Below, in pieces: positions 1-7,792 of a stretch of DNA of 25,313 nt. The stretch is from CAYGZQ01 sp964354375 [NCBI: uncultured Planctomycetota bacterium] (GTDB taxonomy: Bacteria > JAJVIF01 > JAPKYR01), in assembly GCA_964354375.1 (NCBI GenBank), contig CAYGZQ010000046.1, positions 1 to 25,313 on the forward strand, read 5' to 3'. The notes below the pieces were generated by a model. It saw only the letters and a program-made list of their open reading frames with translations, was not told the DNA's origin and did no database searches. Position 1 is the first letter of the stretch. Each line of letters begins with the position of its first letter. The position numbers and the translations under genes are program-made.

Positions 1-2
1 TG

Positions 3-299
3 GGCGGGTTCGTGGGGGTCTGGGCCGGATGGTTTCCGGTGCACCTCATGCCCGGAGCGCACATCAGCCACAGAATCTACTTCGACAGCGTATTCAACAT
101 CCTGGATCCCCCGCTGCTCCGGATCGCCTACAAAAAGAGCCTGTACTTCGGCATCATCATCGCGCTTGTCGCATGCCTAGAGGGGTTCGCGACAAGGGGC
201 GGAGCGAGAGGTGTGGGCGTGACCGTCACCCGCGCGGTCGTGGTCAGCATGGTGTGCATCTTCATCGCCGACCTCCTTCTGACGTTGGGGAAAAGTTAG
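3..299 (+). CDS. MlaE-family ABC transporter permease, C-terminal fragment
   Basis: The frame is open from the window edge (first complete codon at base 3) and ends in TAG at 299, so only the last ~98 residues are present. The fragment carries the family's typical tail: a Lys-Ser-x-x-Phe-Gly-x-Ile-Ile-Ala-Leu stretch, a Cys-x-Glu-Gly-Phe motif, then TRGGARGVG, a T-R-A-V-V block and a final hydrophobic helix ending LLLTLG. MlaE permeases sit in the inner membrane and, with an ATPase and an MCE-domain protein, move phospholipids between inner and outer membrane; this implies a diderm envelope. The rest of the gene and any mla partners lie outside the window. It converges on the minus-strand operon, so it is probably unrelated to it. 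Family assignment is by recognition of the conserved tail only. Confidence 0.85.
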   Translation, partial: GGFVGVWAGWFPVHLMPGAHISHRIYFDSVFNILDPPLLRIAYKKSLYFGIIIALVACLEGFATRGGARGVGVTVTRAVVVSMVCIFIADLLLTLGKS

Positions 300-301
300 G
301 A

Positions 302-340
302 CCGCACAATCCGCATGTGCGGCAGGCTGGAAAGCCTGCC
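302..340. repeat. Intergenic hairpin cluster between convergent genes
   Basis: Between the two convergent genes lies a perfect 8-bp stem (GGCAGGCT at 321-328, AGCCTGCC at 333-340) with a GGAA loop. An overlapping second inverted repeat pairs CCGCAC (302-307) with GTGCGG (317-322), so the two hairpins are mutually exclusive. The T-run at 353-357 is about 12 bases away from the stem, so this is not a textbook intrinsic terminator, although it could stop or stabilise transcripts from both sides. It may be one copy of a dispersed palindromic repeat; that needs the rest of the genome. Confidence 0.55.
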
Positions 341-373
341 CCACAAAGAGACTTTTTCAACAGCGTCGCTTCG

Positions 374-1027
374 TCAGCGCTGCCAGTCGAAGTATTCGTT
401 CAGCTCGCCTTCCACGGATTTCGGCACAAGCTCGGTCAACATGCCGTGAAGGTCCTTCTGCAGCTTCGCATGCATGGCGTCGACTCTCTTTCGCTCCATG
501 ATGAAGAACTCGTCGATCGAATTCCTTAGTTCCTGGGACGATCTGCTTCGATCCGCAACTTCCTTGTCGATCATCGACTGCCAGTAGGCGCGCTCCTTTT
601 CGTATTTTTTCTCGAATTCCTCCAGGTTCTTGAGAAGGCTCAAGTGAGCGGACTTCACTGCGTCGACGGCCGTGTTGTTCCTGCGGTTTATCTCATCCCT
701 GAGCTTGGTTTCCTCCTCGGACCTCGTGCGTTCGAACTGCTTGATCTCCTTGCGGAACGAGACCAGGAGGTCGCGGTAGGTGAAATGGATGTGATCATCC
801 ATCTGTTCGAGCTTCTCTCGAACAGTGTTGTGATACCAGACAGCTCCCCACGTGGTCAGAAAAACCAGGGGCAGGCTCTCGAGAAGGAAAACCAGCCACG
901 ACTCGGGTCTGATCACGGGCAGCACGCCAAAGTAGGCTGCCCAGACCAGCACGATCGCGATAACCAGGCCCCACGGCAGGTTGGCGTAGGTTCTCTGTTG
1001 CACCGGGAGTTCTTCGTTGTTTTCCAC
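374..1027 (-). CDS. Membrane protein with two N-terminal TM helices and a cytosolic coiled coil
   Basis: This is a 217-residue protein with no family that I recognise. Two hydrophobic helices (about residues 17-36 and 44-63) form a hairpin, followed by a long, highly charged helical region (about 65-195) with heptad-like spacing that should form a coiled coil, and a short tail ending in EYFDWQR. The likely topology has both ends in the cytosol. The start is GTG at 1027, preceded by a GAGGGG-type ribosome site. It is the last gene of the twelve-gene minus-strand operon, about 68 bases after the preceding gene. The same TM-plus-coiled-coil plan occurs in the 532- and 605-residue operon products, which suggests that several members meet through coiled coils at the inner membrane. 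Function unknown. Confidence 0.85.
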   Translation of the reverse strand: MENNEELPVQQRTYANLPWGLVIAIVLVWAAYFGVLPVIRPESWLVFLLESLPLVFLTTWGAVWYHNTVREKLEQMDDHIHFTYRDLLVSFRKEIKQFERTRSEEETKLRDEINRRNNTAVDAVKSAHLSLLKNLEEFEKKYEKERAYWQSMIDKEVADRSRSSQELRNSIDEFFIMERKRVDAMHAKLQKDLHGMLTELVPKSVEGELNEYFDWQR

Positions 1028-1095
1028 TTTGATCCCCTCACATAGCTAGGATTGTCGGTTGTGTCATTTATCGAACTGGTTCTGCACAGGGACGA

Positions 1096-2880
1096 TCACA
1101 CGGAAGACTTCCGCCCCACACGGGTGACGATCTCGACAGATGCTCGACGTGCGACCCGACCCCGGTCGTCGCTGAACCCGATGTCCCGGATGGCCACCAC
1201 TGTGCCCGGCTCGAAGCCCTGACGGTAACCCACCTCGCGACATGCAAGGCTCCCCTCAGGCGGAAGCTGCCCTTGAACGGGAATTAGCGGCCTGATGCCG
1301 CGAACCCTCGCGAGCATGCGCCTCGCCGACTTCGGAAGCATGATGAACATGTACTGGGCTGCGTGGTAGAGAGAAGGATCGCGGCCCTTGACGACAAGGT
1401 CTCCGCGGCGAGCGCGCAGATCCGGCCTCCAGTCTGAATAGAGCAGCGGCTCGATAAATCCCCAATGCTCATCGAAAAACCTGTTGAAGGCCTGGGGTCT
1501 GAGCACGTGAAGCCAGAAGGACACCCAGAAGCACCAGGCGGACTGGAGATCGTCGATCGAGGGTCTGCTCAAATCGGGCTCCTCGGGCGGACACATCTTT
1601 TCCTGAAACAGCCCGCTTTCGACGGCGATATGATCGAGCCCTGCGATGGTGGCGTCGGGATTTGTCTGCGGCGCCTGCGACATCCTCGCGAGCAGCCCAT
1701 AGTACTTTCTGGCATGAGGGCTTACGGGCACGACCGGCGGCTCGAGCAGGTATCGATGGTAATCCGTGAGAGCGAGGGCGGTATGATGAAGCCAGTTGGA
1801 GTGTACGTTCGGCTCCTCGAAATACTCAAGAAGCTTCGTGAGGCTCAGGAGCATGGAGGGGCTCTGACAACTGCCATGGAGACTGCCCAGTCGGCTCGTC
1901 AGCGAAGAGAGCACAGCCAGGCGCGACCGCCTGGTCAGATCGCGCACCCGTAGAATCTCCGCAGCCTGCATGACCAGTTGCGCAAGCTGTTTTTCGGTGG
2001 TAACCGGCTTCACGAAATCGATAAGAAAGCCGCTGTCCAGGCAGGCCAGCTCGTCCGCACGCAGATCGTCGGACGAGAAATGCAGCCATTCCTCGGCGAC
2101 ATAGCGGCGTCCATCGTTTTCGCAGTCGATGGGCGCCGATAACAACTTCGTCTTCTGATGGCATCGAGGGCAGACCGCGATGAGGGTCTGGTCATCCGTG
2201 GTTTCAACGACAGGCGGAAGGACCGGGACGGACGCGAGGACCAGGCCCGGCCGAACGCATCTGAGGACCCTTCCGCCCGTATCGCCGGGCCATCTCGATC
2301 CCACGGGCAGAACCACCGCACGTCCCCCGAGATGGGAGCAGAGCAGGTCGAGAGTTCTTCTCCCAAGATCGAAGAAAACCTGGTTCAGGAACTCGGCCGC
2401 CTTTTCATCTACCGCCGGTCTTCTCGGGAAGCCGATCAGGTGCGTCAACATCCTTGGCGCGGTCAACCAGCACAGAACCCGTCCGTCCAGCAGGGTGCTC
2501 CACTTGCGATGGAATTTCCCTTCCGCGTCCGGATCCGCGAGCAATTGCGCGATGAGTCCGGCCCTCTTCGCGAGGAACCTTCCCCACCAGATCCATGCTC
2601 CTATCTCGGACGCAGGCGCGTAGTTCGCGGCGAACTTGTCGCCCCTTGACGCCAGTCGCTTCGCATCCAGGATCACCGCGGCGGGTTTCTCATTTTTCAC
2701 CGCAGCCGCCATGAGCTGCGCCGGCACAAGGAGCAGATAGTCCTTGCGCGAGACCGCGTAGTCCGTCAGGTCCTTCGGGCACGAAGGCTTCGGCTTCCTT
2801 GCTGCTTTCTTCTTCTCGCGATCAGCCATACGCGCCTGCACTGCGGGGTGAGTCCCGTATGTCACGTAGTATAGCCGCAA
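1096..2880 (-). CDS. Large helical protein with two GrpE-like beta segments
   Basis: This 594-residue protein is not assignable as a whole. Two stretches resemble the GrpE beta-domain (consensus roughly NTVVEVVQPGYRLGDRVLRP followed by A-x-V-x-V). The C-terminal one, about residues 557-589, reads GTVVAIRDIGF, then GRVARRASVEIV. An internal one, about 187-225, has VLRCVRPGLVL followed by VPVLPPVVE. Between them lie a CPRC motif (237-240) with further Cys at 253 and 280, possibly metal-binding, and long helical stretches. There is no signal peptide or clear TM helix, so it is probably cytosolic. The frame opens with TTG at 2880 and no ribosome site is evident; ATG at 2829 (residue 18) is an alternative start. 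It lies 68 bases after the previous operon gene. I infer a partner for the Hsp70-like protein encoded at 18228-21110. The gene is secure and the function speculative. Confidence 0.75.
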   Translation of the reverse strand: MRLYYVTYGTHPAVQARMADREKKKAARKPKPSCPKDLTDYAVSRKDYLLLVPAQLMAAAVKNEKPAAVILDAKRLASRGDKFAANYAPASEIGAWIWWGRFLAKRAGLIAQLLADPDAEGKFHRKWSTLLDGRVLCWLTAPRMLTHLIGFPRRPAVDEKAAEFLNQVFFDLGRRTLDLLCSHLGGRAVVLPVGSRWPGDTGGRVLRCVRPGLVLASVPVLPPVVETTDDQTLIAVCPRCHQKTKLLSAPIDCENDGRRYVAEEWLHFSSDDLRADELACLDSGFLIDFVKPVTTEKQLAQLVMQAAEILRVRDLTRRSRLAVLSSLTSRLGSLHGSCQSPSMLLSLTKLLEYFEEPNVHSNWLHHTALALTDYHRYLLEPPVVPVSPHARKYYGLLARMSQAPQTNPDATIAGLDHIAVESGLFQEKMCPPEEPDLSRPSIDDLQSAWCFWVSFWLHVLRPQAFNRFFDEHWGFIEPLLYSDWRPDLRARRGDLVVKGRDPSLYHAAQYMFIMLPKSARRMLARVRGIRPLIPVQGQLPPEGSLACREVGYRQGFEPGTVVAIRDIGFSDDRGRVARRASVEIVTRVGRKSSV

Positions 2881-2911
2881 CCCGATCGAAAAACATCATT
2901 GACTGACGGCT

Positions 2912-2938
2912 CTGTCCTAAAACACATCCTGAGGACAG
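2912..2938. repeat. 7-bp inverted repeat in intergenic gap
   Basis: CTGTCCT (2912-2918) and AGGACAG (2932-2938) form a perfect inverted repeat with a 13-base loop, in the 68-base gap between the 423-residue and 594-residue genes. No T-run follows on the operon strand, so it is not a convincing terminator. It could be an RNA processing or stability hairpin, or a repressor half-site pair. It is short enough to be chance. Confidence 0.3.
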
Positions 2939-2948
2939 GAGACCGACA

Positions 2949-4217
2949 TTACATGCCGAGAAGGATGTCCACCTGGGGAGGGATTGCGACGCCGGGTCCC
3001 CGCAATCCCGGGCGGTGAACGGTCTTTACCGTGTTAGCCCGGTAGGGGTCCGCGGTCTGCGAGCGACTGAGGATTTCCAGTTTCTGATCCCTGGGAATAG
3101 GCGATCCAGGGGAAGGACTGACGAGGTTCAGACCGAGCGCAGCCTGGATAACTGTCCTGACGACACGCGGGATATGGTCAAAGACCAGAATAACCACGGA
3201 TCCTTCAAGTGAGCTCTTGTCCGGAACCGGGCCTTCGCGGAGAGCGTCGGGAAGCGCCCTGTAGAAGACAGGGAATATCGACCCGACCCATTCCTCGGCG
3301 ATCTTCCTTCTGCAGTCCTCGATTCCCCTGCCGCTCTTCCCCTCTTCCATCCACAAATAGAGCCTGTGGAGCAGGTCAAGGGCCCACTGGAGCTTGTACC
3401 CGCCGAATGCCAGCGTCGAACCGCCGGGGATGGAGGTCACGATTCTGTCTGCGAGATCGATCTTCGCTTTCAAGACGCTCAGAGCGTCCGCCATGCGCCC
3501 GCCGTCCGGCTGACGCGCGAACCTGGCGGCAAGCAATTCGTCGACATCGTCGAACCAGCCTCGGAAGACTGGGGAATCGGGAGTCTTCCTGGGAACGGCC
3601 TCGGGCTCGGGAGGCGAAGGCCGGATGACAGGACGTTCGGACACCCTCTCCGTAGGCGGCAGGGTCGGGGAGGTAGGAGGGGCCTGGGGATGCGGGCGTT
3701 CCTCGAGTAGTGGAGCCGCAACCCCCGCAGTGTCCGATTCTCGATCCTTAGCGGGCTTGGGTTCCGGGGCTGAGGGTACCGCGGGCTCGGGCTCCGGGGC
3801 AGTCTCGACGGGAAGCACTTGAACGGAGGTTTCCCGGGAAGCCTTGATGAAGCGCTCGGCCTGGCCCGCGATCTCGCGCATCAGGGTCGGGACCGGCGCC
3901 AGGGCCTCCTGCTCCGTCGTCACGCAAGTCGATACCAGACGGTCAAGGCCCCTGAATATCTCCGACAGCGATGCGCCTTCCTCCATCCTTGTCAGTCTCG
4001 CAAGGACAAGTTCGATGTCGGTAATAAGGCCGCGAATCTCGTCGCGACGGCGGTAGAGCCGCGATTCCACGCTTCTGAGCTCGTCGATTACCTTGTTCTG
4101 GGCATGGAGAGCTTTGAAGAGACGCGTCCTTACTGCGCGCAAGGTTTCAAAAGCCCCTGACTGCCTGAGATCAGGGGCTTGAGAATTCTCCTGAGGCTTA
4201 TTGGCCCGATCGTTCAT
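2949..4217 (-). CDS. Cytosolic helical protein with Pro-rich linker and GrpE-like C-terminus
   Basis: This protein has 422 residues from ATG at 4217 (an in-frame TTG lies one codon upstream). Helical N-terminal region about 22-130 (coiled-coil character), Pro/Glu-rich linker about 135-215, second helical domain about 218-360, and a C-terminal segment about 373-418. That segment contains ANTVKTVHRPGLRGPG followed by VAIPPQVDIL. This aligns by eye with the end of GrpE, the Hsp70 nucleotide-exchange factor (NTV, then a V-x-x-P-G-L/Y turn, then a hydrophobic-Pro-x-x-Val strand), and closely matches the end of the 532-residue operon product. There is no TM helix or signal peptide. It follows the tubulin-like gene by 47 bases. 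The start of the coding region contains an unusual 10-bp hairpin (4151-4180). The likely role is as an accessory factor of the divergent Hsp70-like ATPase; this is inference. Confidence 0.8.
   Translation of the reverse strand: MNDRANKPQENSQAPDLRQSGAFETLRAVRTRLFKALHAQNKVIDELRSVESRLYRRRDEIRGLITDIELVLARLTRMEEGASLSEIFRGLDRLVSTCVTTEQEALAPVPTLMREIAGQAERFIKASRETSVQVLPVETAPEPEPAVPSAPEPKPAKDRESDTAGVAAPLLEERPHPQAPPTSPTLPPTERVSERPVIRPSPPEPEAVPRKTPDSPVFRGWFDDVDELLAARFARQPDGGRMADALSVLKAKIDLADRIVTSIPGGSTLAFGGYKLQWALDLLHRLYLWMEEGKSGRGIEDCRRKIAEEWVGSIFPVFYRALPDALREGPVPDKSSLEGSVVILVFDHIPRVVRTVIQAALGLNLVSPSPGSPIPRDQKLEILSRSQTADPYRANTVKTVHRPGLRGPGVAIPPQVDILLGM
4151..4180 (-). terminator. Perfect 10-bp hairpin inside the 5' coding region (possible attenuator)
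   Basis: AAGCCCCTGA (4151-4160) and TCAGGGGCTT (4171-4180) are perfectly complementary around a 10-base loop. On the operon strand the stem ends in GGGGCTTTTG, so it resembles a weak intrinsic terminator. It falls at about codons 13-22 of the gene that follows the tubulin-like gene, and could reduce read-through or slow ribosomes at this junction. The U-tract is short, so a structural or chance origin is possible. Confidence 0.4.
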
Positions 4218-4264
4218 CAAATGGCTTCGCCACTTACTATTTTCGGCTCAACTGCGTGCCTTCT

Positions 4265-7200
4265 TCAACTCGGACGGAAGCCCGTGAAGAAATAGTGCTT
4301 GCAGTCGGTACAGTTGAGGAGGTGCTCATTCACTATAGCGTCCCTGAGGTTGTCCAGGTCCTGGGGCACATTCTCGCCGTAGAACTTCCCGCAACGCTTG
4401 CATTTGAACACGCTCACGCCGCCGTCGGGGGCAGGCACAATGTACTCCCTGAAGAACCAGTCGGCCTTGCCCTGGTTGACCAGCCTCCTCGCTTCCTGCA
4501 AAGCGGCGGACTTGTTCACGAACGTGTTCCTGAGACCGTTGAAGAGCTTCTCCTTCATGTTGTCGTCGCCGGTGACGTTCAGCTCCTTCAGGATCTTCAC
4601 TTTCTCGGCTTTCACTTCGTCCGGCCAACCGTTCTGAGTCAGGGCCGCGAAGCCGTCGTCGCTCATCCTGTAGTAAGTGTCGGTGTTAGCGCGATTGATG
4701 AACGTTTCCAGCTCGCGATGGAGCTCGCTGTAAATGTTGCCCCCGGTATCGAGACCGTTGTCTATCCTGAGGCGGGCCCGCAGGAACTTGTTTGCGATTG
4801 TGGAGAGGAAGGACTTGAAGTCCACGCCACGGAAGTTGAAGACGCTGTCGGCTCTGGGCGGCACCGTACGTCTGATAATCCCGAAGCGTATGGCGAACAA
4901 CACCATCGCCTCGACTTCCTCCCGGGTCCTCTGACCGCTGTCGGGCGGGATCGGCGGGGCGACTTCTATGTCTGCCCTGGCCACGTGATACAAAAGTCCG
5001 CTGTTCTCCAGCGGCAGAACTCCGAAATGGTAGTAGTGCTGCAGCATGTGGAAGAAAACGTGAAGCGGCCAGGCGCCCATTTCGCGCAGGTAGGTGATGG
5101 TGGAGCCCACCGGGCTGTGATGCATGTGCTGGTTGGCCGGTCCATGCTGGTGCTGAGCGGCTCGCCTGCCGAAATCGAGGGCCTTCTGCTGATCTGGTGA
5201 ATTGGGATTGTTGAACCCCGGACCGATCAGTATCTTCTCGTGGATCATCTGGTTGTACTGCGCGTTGCTGAAGGGCAGGAGGTAGCGGCTCGTGTCGATG
5301 AACTTGTCGATATGGTTCTCGCGGTCCTTCGGGTTGGAGTGAACCTCGAAGAACTTCCGCATCGCGGAAAGGGACTCCGTGAAATTCTGGGCCCGGAAAA
5401 GCCTCTCGGCGGTGTTGAACAGGTGGTTCGTGTCAACCGAAGTGAAGGAGATGCCGAAGTAACGTCCGTCTCTGGCCGTCTCTCCGTCGAAAAGGCTTGA
5501 ATTTTGCGTCATGCAGAACTCAACAATGGAAGCCTGGGGATCGAAAGCCGGATTCCCTACTCCTGCCTGAGTCCTCAGCTCGTCAAAGAGCTGCGCGATG
5601 GCGCGGTTGACGATGTCCCTTGCGGCGCCGCCGGCAAGGTCGCCGCCTCCAAGCGCCCTCAAGGCTCTCACGAACTCGCTGTTGACGTTCGCCTCGTTCG
5701 TGACTTCCGCGAATTTAAAGAGGTCCTCGACGACCGTGATCGGATTGCCCTGGCTTAGCTCGGTGATACGCTCGCCGACCACTCTGCCGGATTCATCCAG
5801 GGCGTACGCCTTGAAGATCTTCACGCGCCTCAGGAGGTCCCATGCGGCTCGATCCACCGCGTCCGGATGCCGCTCGACGTACGGACGGATTGTCTTGAAG
5901 ACGTTGGTGATCTCCAGCTTCACCGTCTGACCCAGGCGCTGCCTGAACATCTCGAGAATGTATCCCTCACCTCTGCGCTTCTCCCGAGTCACCGCGTACC
6001 CTTTGCCAAGAACAAATCCCAGCGCCATGCTCTTCTGATAAAGGCTGATGTTGTCCTCGTGCGTGCGGACTATCCCGTCAAGGTCCCTTTCCTCATCCCT
6101 GTTGACCTCGGGCGCGACCGGAGCCTGGCTCAAGTAGGCCGCGTACCGACTCAGAAGGGTCAGTCCTGTAATCACATGATCCGGGCCGCGGTTGGGATCG
6201 AAGAGAGCTTCGATCGTCCAGTTCTTCAGACGATCCTTGAAATTGGCGATCACCTTCTTTCCGTTTTCCTTGATGGCATTCAGAAACAGTCCGCGAGGGA
6301 TATTGGCCATCATGCCCTCGTAGCCGAACCCCCTGGAGATGACAGCCCTGGCCTCTTTCAGCGCGTTCGCCAGACCGGTGTCTTCCGAGAGAGCTCCGTT
6401 TACGTAGGAGACAAAACCGGGCTCATGTTCGACCATGGCGCCCGACGCCTGTCCGAACCTGCCCGTGCTCTCGTCGAACAGCTGCTTCGGCGCGATCCCC
6501 AGAATCTCCAGCAGACCCGGGCCGACTTCTCCCATGGTGGAAGAAAGAAGCTTCGCCTCGATCTGACCGATGTCCGTGACATCATCAAGCTCGCCCCTTC
6601 TGACGCCTGCGAACTCGTTCCCTCGCCACTTGTTGAGGGCAAGCTCGAGCAGTTTCGCCCCGCAGGCGGAGATGACTCGGTCGCGGCCGAATTCGATCTG
6701 GCTTATGCCGAAGGTCAAGAAGCAGGTTTGCTGTCCCAGGAGAGGCTCTGTCCTGGAGAAGTTGATGGACATGTCGACTCGACGCGCGTCCCTCAACGTG
6801 GCTGCATCGTGAGCGCCCTGACGCGCGGCGCGGTCGAAATCGGCCAGGTCGACATCATGGAACACATCGGTGTACAGGTACATCGCGAGTATGTTCTTCA
6901 GGTCGTCGAACGGGATGTCGGCGCCTTCCTGGTGAGCGCAGACAAGATAGTTGAAATCAAAGGGGAGTTGCTGCGCTGCGATATTCGTCGCCCAGAAGGT
7001 GCTCCGTGCGTTCTGGCCTCCGGGGAACGAGTAATTCCAGGCGTAATCGTTTCCGCGCTCCGTGAAGTGCAGAAGATCGTTTAGGAGTCCGTAGGAATTG
7101 CCGAGTATCTTTCGGTCCTGCATGTCGTTGCCGGGGAGGACGCCCGGGAGGCACGTGAAACTCATAAGCCGGGTGGTCCGACAGGGGGGGAACTCGGTGA

Positions 7201-7750
7201 CTATGAAGCGGAGGAGAAAGCCGAGGTCGATCATTGCGCCTGAATGGGTGCCGCCGCCGCCGGTGCCGACAATATAGATGTTGATTATGCCGTCATCCAG
7301 ACGCCACAGCGCGTTCGGCCCCCAGGCGTTCCGGGCATTCGGTTCGGTCAGCGTGCCGAGCTGGTTGAGCTCCTGGTTCATCCTGTTGTACAGGTTCTGC
7401 AGGTTCGGGGGATAGAAAAAGCAGAGACGTCCCTGGTATCTCGCGCCCTGCGCCCCGTTGAGCAGCTCGACATTCTGGATATTCAAATCGAACAGCCACT
7501 CCTGCGGATTATCGAGCTGATCATCGAGCTGGCGCGCATGGATCATGTTGATGCCTTTCTGGTCTATCCCTATGCGCACGAACTCGTTCTCGGCGAAGTG
7601 CAGCGGGTTGGACACATCCGTCTCCGCAACCAGGTACTTCACGAACGGGACGCGCCTGAGATCGCCCACGTCCATGCGTATCCGCTCCCTGATCTTATGG
7701 AGCACCTCCGCTCCGGTGGTTCCAAGGCCTATGAAAAGTGCTTTTTTCAT
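4265..7750 (-). CDS. Tubulin/FtsZ-superfamily GTPase-like protein with C-terminal zinc ribbon
   Basis: The protein has 1161 residues, about three times FtsZ. An N-terminal beta-strand and glycine loop (KKALFIGLGTTGAEVLHKI, T1-like) is followed at 164-171 by GGGGTHSG, a variant of the tubulin signature GGGTGSG. About 281-307 looks like helix H7 leading into HDVDLADF, which resembles the FtsZ T7 loop (NVDFADV) that supplies catalytic acidic residues. This fits the tubulin-like family (Pfam Tubulin_2) rather than FtsZ or TubZ. A long helical C-terminal region of about 800 residues ends in a zinc ribbon: CKRC at 1117-1120 and CTDC at 1147-1150. It has no signal peptide or TM helix, so it is cytosolic. 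The ATG at 7750 has an AGGTGA ribosome site. It is the largest operon product and probably its cytoskeletal core. Polymerisation is not shown by sequence. Confidence 0.85.
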   Translation of the reverse strand: MKKALFIGLGTTGAEVLHKIRERIRMDVGDLRRVPFVKYLVAETDVSNPLHFAENEFVRIGIDQKGINMIHARQLDDQLDNPQEWLFDLNIQNVELLNGAQGARYQGRLCFFYPPNLQNLYNRMNQELNQLGTLTEPNARNAWGPNALWRLDDGIINIYIVGTGGGGTHSGAMIDLGFLLRFIVTEFPPCRTTRLMSFTCLPGVLPGNDMQDRKILGNSYGLLNDLLHFTERGNDYAWNYSFPGGQNARSTFWATNIAAQQLPFDFNYLVCAHQEGADIPFDDLKNILAMYLYTDVFHDVDLADFDRAARQGAHDAATLRDARRVDMSINFSRTEPLLGQQTCFLTFGISQIEFGRDRVISACGAKLLELALNKWRGNEFAGVRRGELDDVTDIGQIEAKLLSSTMGEVGPGLLEILGIAPKQLFDESTGRFGQASGAMVEHEPGFVSYVNGALSEDTGLANALKEARAVISRGFGYEGMMANIPRGLFLNAIKENGKKVIANFKDRLKNWTIEALFDPNRGPDHVITGLTLLSRYAAYLSQAPVAPEVNRDEERDLDGIVRTHEDNISLYQKSMALGFVLGKGYAVTREKRRGEGYILEMFRQRLGQTVKLEITNVFKTIRPYVERHPDAVDRAAWDLLRRVKIFKAYALDESGRVVGERITELSQGNPITVVEDLFKFAEVTNEANVNSEFVRALRALGGGDLAGGAARDIVNRAIAQLFDELRTQAGVGNPAFDPQASIVEFCMTQNSSLFDGETARDGRYFGISFTSVDTNHLFNTAERLFRAQNFTESLSAMRKFFEVHSNPKDRENHIDKFIDTSRYLLPFSNAQYNQMIHEKILIGPGFNNPNSPDQQKALDFGRRAAQHQHGPANQHMHHSPVGSTITYLREMGAWPLHVFFHMLQHYYHFGVLPLENSGLLYHVARADIEVAPPIPPDSGQRTREEVEAMVLFAIRFGIIRRTVPPRADSVFNFRGVDFKSFLSTIANKFLRARLRIDNGLDTGGNIYSELHRELETFINRANTDTYYRMSDDGFAALTQNGWPDEVKAEKVKILKELNVTGDDNMKEKLFNGLRNTFVNKSAALQEARRLVNQGKADWFFREYIVPAPDGGVSVFKCKRCGKFYGENVPQDLDNLRDAIVNEHLLNCTDCKHYFFTGFRPS

Positions 7751-7792
7751 TCTATGTTCACCTGTCCTTGATTTCCATGCGTATTCGAATTA

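Noticed and set aside
321-357. Intrinsic terminator for the mlaE-like gene
   Set aside because: The T-run is about 12 bases away from the stem, which is too far for a standard rho-independent terminator.
5867-7084. Long plus-strand open frame antisense to the tubulin-like gene
   Set aside because: It overlaps a gene with clear tubulin motifs and shows no domain or start signal of its own.
4265-7750. Assignment as FtsZ, TubZ or CetZ
   Set aside because: The length, altered signature (GGGTHSG) and zinc-ribbon tail do not fit these families. The Tubulin_2-type family is a better match.
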